A program made the translations under genes and the position numbers. From positions 1 through 64,000 of the forward strand of contig JAQXIX010000024.1 in NCBI GenBank assembly GCA_029008005.1: a DNA stretch of 64,000 bases, given 5' to 3'. The stretch is from Bacillota bacterium (lineage in GTDB: Bacteria; Bacillota; Clostridia; Peptostreptococcales; Anaerovoracaceae). The notes under the pieces are model-generated. The model saw only the letters and a program-made list of their open reading frames with translations. It ran no database searches and was not told the origin of the DNA. Shown here piece after piece: positions 1 through 9,167 of the stretch. Position 1 is the stretch's first letter, and the number at the start of each line of letters is the position of its first letter.

Positions 1-520
1 CTTTTGTCTTATTGTCATTTACGTGATAAACCGTCGCAGAATCTCCGTCAACAGCTGCATTCTTGATTGTCACGTTAACAGCACCTTCCGGCTGAATTTC
101 GCGACCTTCGGCATTTATGATTGTGATGTCATAAGCTGCCAGCTCATCGATGTTTTTTTCGATTGCCTCTACCGCATCTCTTACCTCTGAAGCGTTAACC
201 TTCTCTACTTTGACATTTGCGCCGTCAGGAAGAACTCCCGCTGCTGCTTTAACTGTTATAACAGCACCGTCCTTTGCCTTGGCTGTAAGCGTCTGCGTCT
301 TCTTCTCGTCTGCATTCGCTTTCATATCAACGTCTTCCGTAGAGCCTGCCTCTCCCTTTACTGCCGTTCCATCACTTTCAGTTACATCCTTCTGTACCTG
401 CGTAGCGCCTGCCGCTCCTTCTTCTGCAAACACGAACATTGATGGATTCGTACTTGTAAGAACCATTATCAGCGACATTACGAACACTAATATTCTGCTT
501 TTCCTACCACGATTCAACAT
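1..520 (-). CDS. Secreted/surface protein (adhesin-like), N-terminal part only; continues past window position 1
   Basis: Not in the ORF track. Minus-strand reading from 520: MLNRGRKSRILVFVMSLIMVLTSTNPSMFVFAEEGAAGATQVQKDVTESDGTA... then AYDITIINAEGREIQPEGAVNVTIKN; signal peptide, RBS AGGGAGAG just upstream; the domain style is typical of large Gram-positive surface proteins. Confidence 0.8.
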   Translation of the reverse strand, partial: MLNRGRKSRILVFVMSLIMVLTSTNPSMFVFAEEGAAGATQVQKDVTESDGTAVKGEAGSTEDVDMKANADEKKTQTLTAKAKDGAVITVKAAAGVLPDGANVKVEKVNASEVRDAVEAIEKNIDELAAYDITIINAEGREIQPEGAVNVTIKNAAVDGDSATVYHVNDNKTK

Positions 521-540
521 ATTCTCTCTCCCTAAAAAAA

Positions 541-576
541 ATTAATAAAAAAGGCTACACTAAATACAGTGCAGCC
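541..576 (-). terminator. Intrinsic terminator forming the expression platform of the riboswitch
   Basis: Minus strand GGCTGCACTGTATTTAGTGTAGCC followed by TTTTTT, between the aptamer and the surface-protein start codon. Confidence 0.85.
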
Positions 577-662
577 AGTCAATCATTCCTAAATCCTCAA
601 TCGCGAGGAATCAAGTTTAGACACTTGGGCTTTGCGTCCCCATCTTTCGAAGGGTTTGCCAA
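577..662 (-). ncRNA. Cyclic di-GMP-I riboswitch (GEMM-I)
   Basis: Minus strand GGCAAACCCTTCGAAAGATGGGGACGCAAAGCCCAAGTGTCTAAACTTG...GAGGATTTAGGAATGATTGACTGGCTGC: GEMM-I signatures CAAACC, CGAAAG, GGGACGCAAAGCC and the second-stem features. Confidence 0.9.
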
Positions 663-691
663 AATAAATTGTTTAATTAACCAGTTGTAGT

Positions 692-720
692 ATTATAACA
701 TTTCCCGACCATCATTTGAA
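692..720 (-). promoter_or_regulatory. Sigma-A type promoter for the riboswitch transcript
   Basis: Minus strand TTCAAA - 17 nt - TATAAT upstream of the aptamer. Confidence 0.6.
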
Positions 721-751
721 GTCTTTTTAGAAAACGTATAATTATTCATCC

Positions 752-2047
752 CTAATTCCATATCGACCCGTATACTCTCTTCAATCTGGCGAGCTGCGAA
801 TCCGTCAATCTGCTTAATGCCGTTTCTACAGCTTTGTAAGTCAACGGTCTCTCTGCCTTCAACTTATCCTTTTCCAGAACATAGTTTCTGTATGATTCAG
901 CGAAATACTCTGACGAATTTTTCAGAACATATGAGCTGTTTCTTCCATTGTACAGGCTCTTCTCGGCCTTATACACTTCCACGAATGCTGAGCTCACATC
1001 GTAATTACTCGATGCGAATGCCAGGAAATGTCCCAGCTCATGATATACATTATCGTCATTGTTTCTAAGTATTATTTGTCGCGTCTTCGAATCAAACACT
1101 CCGGTGTACTGATATTTCGCATCGACGCTAAACTGAAATCCCAGCGTATCAAAGGCATCAAGCAGCACACTGTCTGCTTTAGGCGCAGCGGTTTTTATTG
1201 CCGAAACTCCCTCAGGAAGAGCAGGTGCTGTTTCATTGGAAGGCACATCTGCCGATTGCTCCGGTTCAGACTGCTGCGGCTGTTGTTCAGGCTGAGTTTC
1301 TGCGGCAGGCTGCTCCGGCTGCCCCTCGGTCTCTGCTTTCGGCTGTTCGGGTTCTTCCTCCGGCTGCTGTTCCGGTTGTGTCTCAATCTGACCAGACTGC
1401 TCAGGCTGAATCTCTCCGGCAGGCTGTTCTGCAGTCTGATCCGGCTGTCCCTCTGTTTCCGGAGTTTCCGAAGTTGCCGGCTGCTGCTCAAGCTGCTCTT
1501 CGGCAGGTTGAACATTCGCCTGCTGTCCCGGATTTACGGCTCCGGTTTTTTCCGTTTCTGCGCTGCTGAGCTCCGTCTCCGTGGATTTCGCGGCATATGT
1601 CGTCGTAATTACCGTCGTAGTTACCGTCGTGGTTACTTTTTTCTTCTTGCTTCTTTTCTTATATTTCTCTTTCGTCTCCGTTTTTACTGTGGTTTTCGTC
1701 TCAACCATATTACTTCCGTTCTCTTTAACAGTCGTTTTCGTTGATACTTTATCCTTAAGCCTCTTCGTATAAGTCTTCTTCGCTTTCTTCTTGAGCTTCA
1801 CTGTTTTCGTGCTGCTCTTCTTAGTCGTTTTAACTTTCTGATCGGCCAGAGGCGTTTCCGAATCGGAAATCCGGACATTTTCAAATGAATCCGTAAAGCT
1901 CGTAAGGCCTCGCTGCAGCTCATCGCTATACAAGCTGCCGCTTACTCCCACTGCAAAAGCCGTCACCAGGACAACTGCTCCTGCCAGCGTAAGTCTTATC
2001 TTTGAAATTTTACTGCTGCCGTTATTCATTCCGAAAATTCCTTTCAC
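752..2047 (-). CDS. Secreted ATLF/PPEP-like zinc metalloprotease with a long Glu/Gln/Pro-rich linker
   Basis: N-terminal TM/signal; Lys/Thr-rich then EQPEQQPEE-type low-complexity linker; C-terminal domain with VYHELGHFLAF (HExxH) and NSSEYFAESYRNYV...LKAERPLTYKAV, resembling the anthrax lethal-factor-like/Pro-Pro endopeptidase fold. Confidence 0.75.
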   Translation of the reverse strand: MKGIFGMNNGSSKISKIRLTLAGAVVLVTAFAVGVSGSLYSDELQRGLTSFTDSFENVRISDSETPLADQKVKTTKKSSTKTVKLKKKAKKTYTKRLKDKVSTKTTVKENGSNMVETKTTVKTETKEKYKKRSKKKKVTTTVTTTVITTTYAAKSTETELSSAETEKTGAVNPGQQANVQPAEEQLEQQPATSETPETEGQPDQTAEQPAGEIQPEQSGQIETQPEQQPEEEPEQPKAETEGQPEQPAAETQPEQQPQQSEPEQSADVPSNETAPALPEGVSAIKTAAPKADSVLLDAFDTLGFQFSVDAKYQYTGVFDSKTRQIILRNNDDNVYHELGHFLAFASSNYDVSSAFVEVYKAEKSLYNGRNSSYVLKNSSEYFAESYRNYVLEKDKLKAERPLTYKAVETALSRLTDSQLARLKRVYGSIWN

Positions 2048-2085
2048 AAAACCGTCTCTTCCTCTATTCCCCTTCTAATAATAAA

Positions 2086-2111
2086 GAGCCCTCGAAAAGT
2101 CAAAAGGGCTC
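2086..2111 (-). terminator. Intrinsic terminator after prmC
   Basis: Minus strand GAGCCCTTTTGACTTTTCGAGGGCTC followed by TTTATT. Confidence 0.7.
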
Positions 2112-2138
2112 ATATTTCCGCCTGGTTTCTACATTATT

Positions 2139-3029
2139 TTATCTTTTTTTAATAGAGCATTTCACGACTCTGTCCCTGCCCGGAAGATCCTTCAGGACTT
2201 CCGCCGGACCGAAAACTCCGCTGTCTTTAAGCATTTTTCTCAAAACCTCTCCCTGGTCGTATCCGATCTCCATTAAAAGATATCCCTCAGGCTTCAAGTG
2301 ACGCTCTGCCTCTGCAATTATCGTACGATAATAATTAAGCCCGTCGCGTCCTCCGTCAAGAGCCATCATAGGCTCATGATCCTTAACTTCTTCCTGAAGC
2401 ATGGCAATCATATTCGTTCTGATATAAGGCGGATTAGTTACAATCATGTCGAACTTCTTATCTCCGACCGGTTCGAACATGTCTCCCTGAAGAAATTTAG
2501 CGTTTACTCTTAATGACTTTGCATTTTCTTCCGCAACCTTAAGGGCCGCCTCACTTAAATCCGTAAGTGTGACCTCGGCGTTGTCGCATATTTTCGCCAG
2601 AGAAAGACCGATTGCTCCGCTTCCGCAGCAGAGATCCAGCACGCTCCACTCCCGGTTTCCCCGAATGCGTCTGAAAAATGTAGGAGCCTCCCGACGTACC
2701 TGTCGTATTACGGAAGCCGCTTCACTAACGAGAATTTCAGTGTCCTGACGGGGCACGAGAACATCCGGCGTAACCTTGAACCTGTATCCCATGAACTCCT
2801 GCACACCTGTTATATGCTGCAGCGGAATCCTCTCCGCCCTTCTGGCAATAAGGTCCATATATTGGTTTTCTGTATCTGTATCAACATCCTCATCAGCGCG
2901 AAGGAATATACCTACCCTGTCGTATCCGGTCATGAAGCAGTACAGCTCTTCTGCATCCAGCTTAGCATCCATGCAGCCCGCTCTGGACAGACGGTACTCC
3001 CCTTCCTTTATGAGAATTCGTGTTTTCAA
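2139..3029 (-). CDS. prmC: Peptide chain release factor N5-glutamine methyltransferase
   Basis: VLDLCCGSGAIGLSLA, VTNPPYI motif, HemK/PrmC layout. Confidence 0.93.
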   Translation of the reverse strand: MKTRILIKEGEYRLSRAGCMDAKLDAEELYCFMTGYDRVGIFLRADEDVDTDTENQYMDLIARRAERIPLQHITGVQEFMGYRFKVTPDVLVPRQDTEILVSEAASVIRQVRREAPTFFRRIRGNREWSVLDLCCGSGAIGLSLAKICDNAEVTLTDLSEAALKVAEENAKSLRVNAKFLQGDMFEPVGDKKFDMIVTNPPYIRTNMIAMLQEEVKDHEPMMALDGGRDGLNYYRTIIAEAERHLKPEGYLLMEIGYDQGEVLRKMLKDSGVFGPAEVLKDLPGRDRVVKCSIKKR

Positions 3030-3030
3030 A

Positions 3031-4065
3031 TTAATTCATCTCCTTGTCAGCTTTTATCGTTCCTAACTCCCAGACATGCGGATACTCGAACTGCATTTCC
3101 GGTCTGCTGCTAATTGTATATTTTCTCGGCGGCGTATCGTCGCATGTGGCATTTACCGCAGCAATGGCAACTTCCAGCATGCTGTCATCCGGCTCTTTCG
3201 TTGTTATTTTCTGTAAAAGCAGGCCGGGAGTACTCAGTATTCTGACTACCCGGTTATCGCTTCGCCCGGCCCACTTGAGAAGTTCGTAGGAAATCCCCGC
3301 AATCACAGGCAAAAGCAAAAGCCTGGATACAATCCTCAGCCACAGGCTCGGCCACCCGAGCATAAAGTGAAGAGCAAAAGCAATAATAAACACAAACATC
3401 AGAAAGCTTGTGCCGCACCTCGGGTGAAGAGTCGGAAAGCTTCTGCAGTTTTCCGGCGTCAGCTCCAACCCGTTTTCGAAAGCGTGGATTGTTTTGTGCT
3501 CCGCTCCGTGATACTGAAAAACCCTCTTGATATCAGGCATAAAAGAAATCAGCCACACATACACGACAAACAACCCTATGCGCACTATTCCCTCTGCGAA
3601 GTTAAGCCAGAACACACTGTCTGTAAAAAACTTCATCAGGCTTACAGCACCTGTCGGAAGGATTATAAAAACACCTACCGTAAATGCCAGAGCAATGACT
3701 ACCGAGACTGCAATCATTAAATTCCAGAGCTTTTTCGCTCCGAATTTATCCTCAAACCATTGTTCAAACCGACCTTTCTCATATTCCTCCCCTTCATCTT
3801 CTCCCAGTATTTCGGCTGAGTCCATCAACGTCCCCATGCCGTAAACGAGAGAGTCAATGAAAGCTACCACTCCTCTGAGAATAGGAATTTTCATCCACTT
3901 GCCGTAAGTCTTGGTTTTTTTCGTTTCTATTTCAATGTCGCCGTTGGAGAGTCTGACCGCCAGCGCCGTCTTCCTCTCGCCTTTCATCATTATTCCTTCC
4001 ATAACGGCCTGTCCGCCCATTTTCGTCGGGCAGGCATCACGGATAAAAATCTTCTTGTAATCCAT
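3031..4065 (-). CDS. DUF1385 family membrane protein (YqhQ-like)
   Basis: MGGQAVMEGIMMKG, YHGAEHKTIHAFE, HPRCGTSFL motifs. Confidence 0.9.
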   Translation of the reverse strand: MDYKKIFIRDACPTKMGGQAVMEGIMMKGERKTALAVRLSNGDIEIETKKTKTYGKWMKIPILRGVVAFIDSLVYGMGTLMDSAEILGEDEGEEYEKGRFEQWFEDKFGAKKLWNLMIAVSVVIALAFTVGVFIILPTGAVSLMKFFTDSVFWLNFAEGIVRIGLFVVYVWLISFMPDIKRVFQYHGAEHKTIHAFENGLELTPENCRSFPTLHPRCGTSFLMFVFIIAFALHFMLGWPSLWLRIVSRLLLLPVIAGISYELLKWAGRSDNRVVRILSTPGLLLQKITTKEPDDSMLEVAIAAVNATCDDTPPRKYTISSRPEMQFEYPHVWELGTIKADKEMN

Positions 4066-4079
4066 TCCCTTTTACCTTA

Positions 4080-5399
4080 TCAGAATCTTGTTTTCTGTAT
4101 TATCTCGATAAACGCATTGTTATCTCTTGTTGTTGCCAGCGTGTCGAGAATCATTTCGGTAACATCCTGAATATCTCTGCTTCCCAGAGCTCTTCTTATT
4201 GTCCATATAGCCTGAAGCTCATGCTGATTCATCAGCAGATCTTCCCGTCTGGTTCCGGATCTGTTTATGTCTATAGCAGGGAAAATCCTCTTTTCGCTCA
4301 GCTTCCTGTCTAAGTGAAGCTCCATGTTTCCTGTTCCCTTGAATTCCTCGTAAATCAGATCGTCCATACGGCTTCCTGTCTCCACAAGAGCCGTTGCCAT
4401 TATTGTAATGCTGCCGCCTTCTTCAATATTTCGGGCGGCCCCGAAGAACTTCTTCGGTTTATGCAGTGCTCCCGGATCAAACCCTCCGCTGAGAGTCTTT
4501 CCCGATGACGGCACAACCAGATTGTATGCTCTCGCAAGCCTCGTAATACTGTCAAGAAAAATAACAACATCCTTGCCCTGTTCAGCCAGCCGCTGGGCTC
4601 TTGCCAGAACCATTTCCGCCACCTTCACATGGTGCTGCGGCATTTCGTCAAACGTAGAGTAGATTACTTCGCTCTTTTCGTTCAGGAGACTGCGTTTGAA
4701 ATCCGTAACCTCCTCCGGTCTTTCATCAACCAGCAGTACAATAAGCTCAACATCAGGATAATTCCTTTCAACAGCGTTGGCCATCTTCTTGAGAAGAACT
4801 GTTTTTCCTGCCTTCGGAGGTGCAACAATCAGCCCTCTCTGGCCTTTGCCTATGGGAGCAATCAAATCAATCAGTCTCAGAGACAAGTCTCGTCTGTCCT
4901 CCAGAACAAACTTCTCATCGGGAAAAATAGGTGTGAGGCTGTCGAAATCCGGTCGCCTTATTGCCGCTCCCGGTTCCTCACCGTTTACCGATACAACATA
5001 AAGCAGCGCACCGAAACGTGCCGTTCCCTTCGGCGGCCTGCAAATCCCCTTAACCTTATCTCCTGTTTTCAGATTAAACCTTCTCACCTGTGTCTGCGAA
5101 ACATAGATATCCTTGTCGCTCGTAAGGAAATTGTTAAACCTGAGAAAACCGAAGCCTTCGTCGGACATATCGAGTATGCCCTCTGCTTCATACCGGTCAT
5201 CTTTATCCGGAGTTACCACGGCCGGCTTCTGTTCTTCTGCCTCTGCTTCGGACTTTTCGTTTTTCATAAGCGTGAGCGCCTCAAGAAGCTCACTTTTCTT
5301 CATTTTCTCATATCCGGGCACCTTAAATGAACCGGCGATTTCTCTGAGTTCAGCTACCTTTTTTGATTTAAGAGCAGCTTCGTCTATAGTTTTACACAT
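4080..5399 (-). CDS. rho: Transcription termination factor Rho
   Basis: [46 protein letters not shown]. Confidence 0.97.
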   Translation of the reverse strand: MCKTIDEAALKSKKVAELREIAGSFKVPGYEKMKKSELLEALTLMKNEKSEAEAEEQKPAVVTPDKDDRYEAEGILDMSDEGFGFLRFNNFLTSDKDIYVSQTQVRRFNLKTGDKVKGICRPPKGTARFGALLYVVSVNGEEPGAAIRRPDFDSLTPIFPDEKFVLEDRRDLSLRLIDLIAPIGKGQRGLIVAPPKAGKTVLLKKMANAVERNYPDVELIVLLVDERPEEVTDFKRSLLNEKSEVIYSTFDEMPQHHVKVAEMVLARAQRLAEQGKDVVIFLDSITRLARAYNLVVPSSGKTLSGGFDPGALHKPKKFFGAARNIEEGGSITIMATALVETGSRMDDLIYEEFKGTGNMELHLDRKLSEKRIFPAIDINRSGTRREDLLMNQHELQAIWTIRRALGSRDIQDVTEMILDTLATTRDNNAFIEIIQKTRF

Positions 5400-5479
5400 G
5401 TGGGGGTCCTTTCTGAAACTATGTTTATGATTAGAATTGTATAGATGGGCTTACAACATTATACATCACGAGAGGGATT

Positions 5480-6241
5480 TCAGAAACCCCTGAATGCACA
5501 TGGCGAACCTGTAATACACTTGCCGCACACCTGGCTTCCCTCTGCTCCGTATGAATTCCCGAAGCTTTTGTGTATTGCCGCATTCTCTGTACAGAGAGCA
5601 AAGCACTTCTTTCTGTCATAGCCGGAAGGCAGAATCGCCCCGGCAGGACAGTTTTTCATACAGATACCGCAACCTCCCGACTTTTTGTAAAGGCAGAATT
5701 CCTCTGTTCTCGGGCGGCCGTATTCATACGGCTTGTCGGTTACTACAGAGCTGTACCTGCCGCAGCAGCCCTTTTCGGTAATAAGCATATTGTTCATTCC
5801 GAAGGTTCCAAGCCCTGCTGCATACGCAATATGTCTCTGGGACCAGTCGCTTATCAGCTTCTCTCTGTCAAAGGACGTCGCCCGTGCAGAGGTGGCTCCT
5901 TTATACCCCTCCTCTGCCAGCTTCAGGCATATCCTTTCATTCAGTTCGCTAAAAAGGGCATTGAGTTCTTCATATGCTCTTGCCCAGCGAGGAGATGCCA
6001 TCGTCCCCTCTACATTGGATTTCGCCAGATCCGGGGTGAAAGGGACATAATAACATATTACGGATTTTGCTTCGCTCATAACATCAGAAGGCATCAGATG
6101 TTCTCCGCTTACGAGTTCCTTTAATCCACGAATATACGGATGCTCCGCATCAGCAAAAGCCACAATCGGTTCTCCGAAGGTTGTGGCTGTTTCTTCGCGG
6201 GATTCAAATTCTCTCACAAAAGCTCTGATGAATTTCTCCAT
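5480..6241 (-). CDS. 4Fe-4S double-cluster protein, epoxyqueuosine-reductase-like
   Basis: SGGCGICMKNCPAGAI and C-terminal Cys motif; QueG-like domain order. Confidence 0.7.
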   Translation of the reverse strand: MEKFIRAFVREFESREETATTFGEPIVAFADAEHPYIRGLKELVSGEHLMPSDVMSEAKSVICYYVPFTPDLAKSNVEGTMASPRWARAYEELNALFSELNERICLKLAEEGYKGATSARATSFDREKLISDWSQRHIAYAAGLGTFGMNNMLITEKGCCGRYSSVVTDKPYEYGRPRTEEFCLYKKSGGCGICMKNCPAGAILPSGYDRKKCFALCTENAAIHKSFGNSYGAEGSQVCGKCITGSPCAFRGF

Positions 6242-6828
6242 TATTCGTACTCCTTCATTGCCTCTGCTACTGAGTCTTCACATTCTCTCATGGCAATCAG
6301 AGTGTCCTCGAGAAGCTTATTAAGCTCCCAGCCGATCATCTCGGCACCCCGTTCGATAACCTCTCTCGAACATCCTGCAGCGAAGCCTTTGCTCTTATAT
6401 TTCTTTCTGAGTGATTTAAGTTCCATATCCTTCGTGCTCTTCGAAGGACGCATAAGTGCCGCAGCGCCTATTATTCCTGTAAGTTCGTCTGTCGCGAAAA
6501 GGATTTTTTCCATCATGTGCTCAGGTTTGGCGATAGTCTCCGTAAGACCGTATCCGTGACTGCAGACAGAATGAATAATATCCTCCGAAACACCTCCTTC
6601 ACGAAGGAGTTCGGGTGCTTTAATACAGTGTTCTTCAGGATATTCCTCGAAGTCAATGTCATGAAGAAGGCCAACAAGGCCCCAGTATTCTTCGTCTTCC
6701 TCGAACCCTTCCTTTCTGGCGAAGTATCTCATTACTCCCTCAACAGTCAATGCGTGCTGAATGTGAAAAGGCTCCTTATTATGTTTTTTGAGAAGCTCCA
6801 GGGCTTTGTCTCTCGTAATTTCACTCAT
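6241..6828 (-). CDS. HD-domain protein (predicted phosphohydrolase)
   Basis: GLLHDIDFEEYPEEH; true start probably 6828 (RBS GAGGTAGG), not the 6909 ORF start, which overlaps a terminator. Confidence 0.8.
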   Translation of the reverse strand: MSEITRDKALELLKKHNKEPFHIQHALTVEGVMRYFARKEGFEEDEEYWGLVGLLHDIDFEEYPEEHCIKAPELLREGGVSEDIIHSVCSHGYGLTETIAKPEHMMEKILFATDELTGIIGAAALMRPSKSTKDMELKSLRKKYKSKGFAAGCSREVIERGAEMIGWELNKLLEDTLIAMRECEDSVAEAMKEYE

Positions 6829-6889
6829 GTTTCCTACCTCTTTTCCTCTTGTCTCATGTTTCCATACAATTATATAGCACCATAAAAGG

Positions 6890-6933
6890 GACTGCAATAC
6901 CGGTCGCATAATACCGGCTCACAGTCCCCTAAA
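6890..6933 (-). terminator. Intrinsic terminator after hbd
   Basis: Minus strand GGGACTGTGAGCCGGT...ACCGGTATTGCAGTCCC followed by TTTTAT. Confidence 0.65.
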
Positions 6934-6986
6934 GTCAGTTTGTTCTAGTCAGCTGCAGAAACAGTCAGCTGCTGCTTCTACTGCTC

Positions 6987-7835
6987 TTATTTGCTGTAAT
7001 CGAAGAATCCGATGCCTGTCTTTCTTCCCAGTTTGTTTGCTCTTACCATCTTTCTGAGAAGCGGATGAGGTCTGTACTTAGTGTCGCCGTATTCGCTGTA
7101 CAGAGTTTCCATAATTGCCAGGCATACATCCAGTCCGATAAGGTCGCCGAGTGCGAGAGGTCCCATTGGGTGGTTAGCACCAAGCTTCATTGCTGTATCG
7201 ATTCCCTCTGCATCTGCAACGCCGTCTGCCAGGATTCCGATACCTTCGTTAATCATAGGGATGAGGATTCTGTTTACTACGAATCCGGGAGCTTCTTCAA
7301 CGTCAACAGGAGTCTTGCCCAGCTTCTCGCAAAGGTCAATGATAGTTGATCTTGTTTCTTCTGAAGTAGTAAGTCCCTTAACGATTTCAACCAGCTTCAT
7401 TGCAGGAACAGGGTTAAAGAAGTGCATTCCGATAATTTTGTCAGGTCTGTTTGTTGCTGCAGCGATTTCTGTGATTGAAAGTGCTGAAGTGTTAGTAGCG
7501 ATGATGGCTTCCGGCTTGCAGAGCTCGTCGAGTTCCTTGAAAAGAGCCTTCTTAGCTTCCATGTTTTCTGTAGCAGCTTCAACGATCAGGTCAGCATCTT
7601 TGATGATTTCGATGTCTGTTGATCCCTTGATTCTTCCCATTACAGCTGCTTTTTCTTCTTCTGTAATTTTTTCTTTCTTAACAAGCTTGCTGAGGTTCTT
7701 CTCAACTGTTGCAATTCCGTTGTCAACGGATGTCTGTCTTCTTGCTCTGAGAACTACATCATATCCTGCCTGTGCGCAAACCTGAATGATTCCAGCTCCC
7801 ATTGTACCTGTTCCCAGTACGCCGATTGTTTTCAT
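6987..7835 (-). CDS. hbd: 3-hydroxybutyryl-CoA dehydrogenase
   Basis: [56 protein letters not shown]. Confidence 0.95.
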   Translation of the reverse strand: MKTIGVLGTGTMGAGIIQVCAQAGYDVVLRARRQTSVDNGIATVEKNLSKLVKKEKITEEEKAAVMGRIKGSTDIEIIKDADLIVEAATENMEAKKALFKELDELCKPEAIIATNTSALSITEIAAATNRPDKIIGMHFFNPVPAMKLVEIVKGLTTSEETRSTIIDLCEKLGKTPVDVEEAPGFVVNRILIPMINEGIGILADGVADAEGIDTAMKLGANHPMGPLALGDLIGLDVCLAIMETLYSEYGDTKYRPHPLLRKMVRANKLGRKTGIGFFDYSK

Positions 7836-7870
7836 AGTGTTCCTCCTTAAAAATTAGCAACCTTTTTTGA

Positions 7871-7888
7871 TTGTTAAAAAATTAACTT
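7871..7888. promoter_or_regulatory. Putative Rex (NADH/NAD+ redox repressor) box upstream of hbd
   Basis: TTGTTAAAAAATTAACTT versus consensus TTGTTAANNNNTTAACAA; only the two terminal bases differ; lies just downstream of a TATAAT -10 (7901-7906, minus). Confidence 0.6.
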
Positions 7889-7937
7889 ACTTTTATGGGT
7901 ATTATATACCCTCAAAGCCTTAAATGTAAAGGCTTTT

Positions 7938-9164
7938 TTATTTTTTTAACAATTTTCTCATTTCTGCCTTATAGGCTTCCACCCCCGGCTGATCGAAAGG
8001 ATTAACTCCTTCCAGCATGGCTGTAACAGCACATGTTGTTTCGAGAAAATACAGTAGCTGACCGTAATAACGCGGCGTAAGTTCCGGAATATGTATCTCT
8101 ATTACGGAAATACCCGCTTCAGCATGTGCTTTTGCGACTGCCTCTGCCATTATTCTGTTCAGTTCTCCTATAGTGCGTCCGGCCAAATCTCCGCCCGGAA
8201 TTTCAGTGTCCCTGAAAGGCCTGTCAACAAGAACCATTGTTTCGAAAATTCCGCCCGGTCCCTGCTGCAGATACTGACCCATGGAATGAAGATCCCGCGA
8301 AAGCATCATCACATCCGGGAACAATCCTTTGCCTTCCTTTCCTTCGCTTTCGCCATAAAGCTGTCTTACCCACTGACCGAAGAACTCAAGTCTGGAATGA
8401 CACACCTCCATGACTTCGATTCTTTCGCCTTTTCTCCTCAGCAGTTCTCTGGCCACTGCGTAATCTGTTCCGTCAACATCCCAATCAGGGGATGTCGCCA
8501 TTTCTTTCGCCCCGTCAATCAGTCCGCGAATATCTATGCCGCTTACAGCCATAGGCAAAAGTCCTGCCGCAGTAAATACGGAATATCTTCCTCCTATGTC
8601 TGACGGAATTTCGAATGTCACATATCCCTTTTCGTCAGCTTCCTTGCGAAGGTTGCCCTTTTCTTTATCGGTAACGGCTATAATCCTTTTCGCTGCTTCT
8701 TCCTCGCCACCGTACTTCTCGGCCATTACCGGCTTCAAAGTCTCGAAGGCCGCTTTTATTTCCGTCGTGTTTCCCGATTTGGAAATCACACACAGCACAG
8801 TATTCTTTTCTTTGACCAGTTCTATAGTCTCCAGGTAATCATCAGGACAAAATCCCGTGCCGAAGAATCTGACAGGTATTCCGATTTCAAACTTAGGCAG
8901 CGCATCGATTGCAGCCTTTGCTCCCAGATATGAACCGCCTATTCCGATTACTACAAACAGCTCAGCCTCGTCCTTAACAGCGTCAGCCACATTGAGTATA
9001 TCTTCAATAAGCTTCTCGCTCATATTGAGCGGCGCCTGAACCCAGCCCGTCATGTCTTCTTTTCCGGACCAGAGTCTGTCAAGGGCTCTGCCTGCCTCGT
9101 GGCGCATGCTTTCTATTTCACTTCTATCTATAAATATGTTTTCTGTTTTTACTTTAATATCCAT
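7938..9164 (-). CDS. pgi: Glucose-6-phosphate isomerase
   Basis: VIGIGGSYLGAKAAID, ISKSGNTTE, GGRYSVFTAAGLLP. Confidence 0.95.
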   Translation of the reverse strand: MDIKVKTENIFIDRSEIESMRHEAGRALDRLWSGKEDMTGWVQAPLNMSEKLIEDILNVADAVKDEAELFVVIGIGGSYLGAKAAIDALPKFEIGIPVRFFGTGFCPDDYLETIELVKEKNTVLCVISKSGNTTEIKAAFETLKPVMAEKYGGEEEAAKRIIAVTDKEKGNLRKEADEKGYVTFEIPSDIGGRYSVFTAAGLLPMAVSGIDIRGLIDGAKEMATSPDWDVDGTDYAVARELLRRKGERIEVMEVCHSRLEFFGQWVRQLYGESEGKEGKGLFPDVMMLSRDLHSMGQYLQQGPGGIFETMVLVDRPFRDTEIPGGDLAGRTIGELNRIMAEAVAKAHAEAGISVIEIHIPELTPRYYGQLLYFLETTCAVTAMLEGVNPFDQPGVEAYKAEMRKLLKK

Positions 9165-9167
9165 AGC

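Noticed and set aside
150-545. 131-aa plus-strand ORF
   Set aside because: Antisense to the truncated surface protein, which has a signal peptide, RBS and riboswitch.
1195-1560. CRISPR-like or minisatellite repeat in the protease gene
   Set aside because: The repetition comes from imperfect Glu/Gln/Pro codons within one ORF; no constant repeat with unique spacers.
1028-1744. 238-aa plus-strand ORF and overlapping ORFs at 1195-1772
   Set aside because: Antisense shadows of the low-complexity E/Q/P and K/T regions of the 752-2047 protease; Arg/Leu/Cys-rich with no domain.
6950-6985. Direct repeat GTCAGCTGC near the hbd stop
   Set aside because: Only two short copies close together; not distinguishable from chance.
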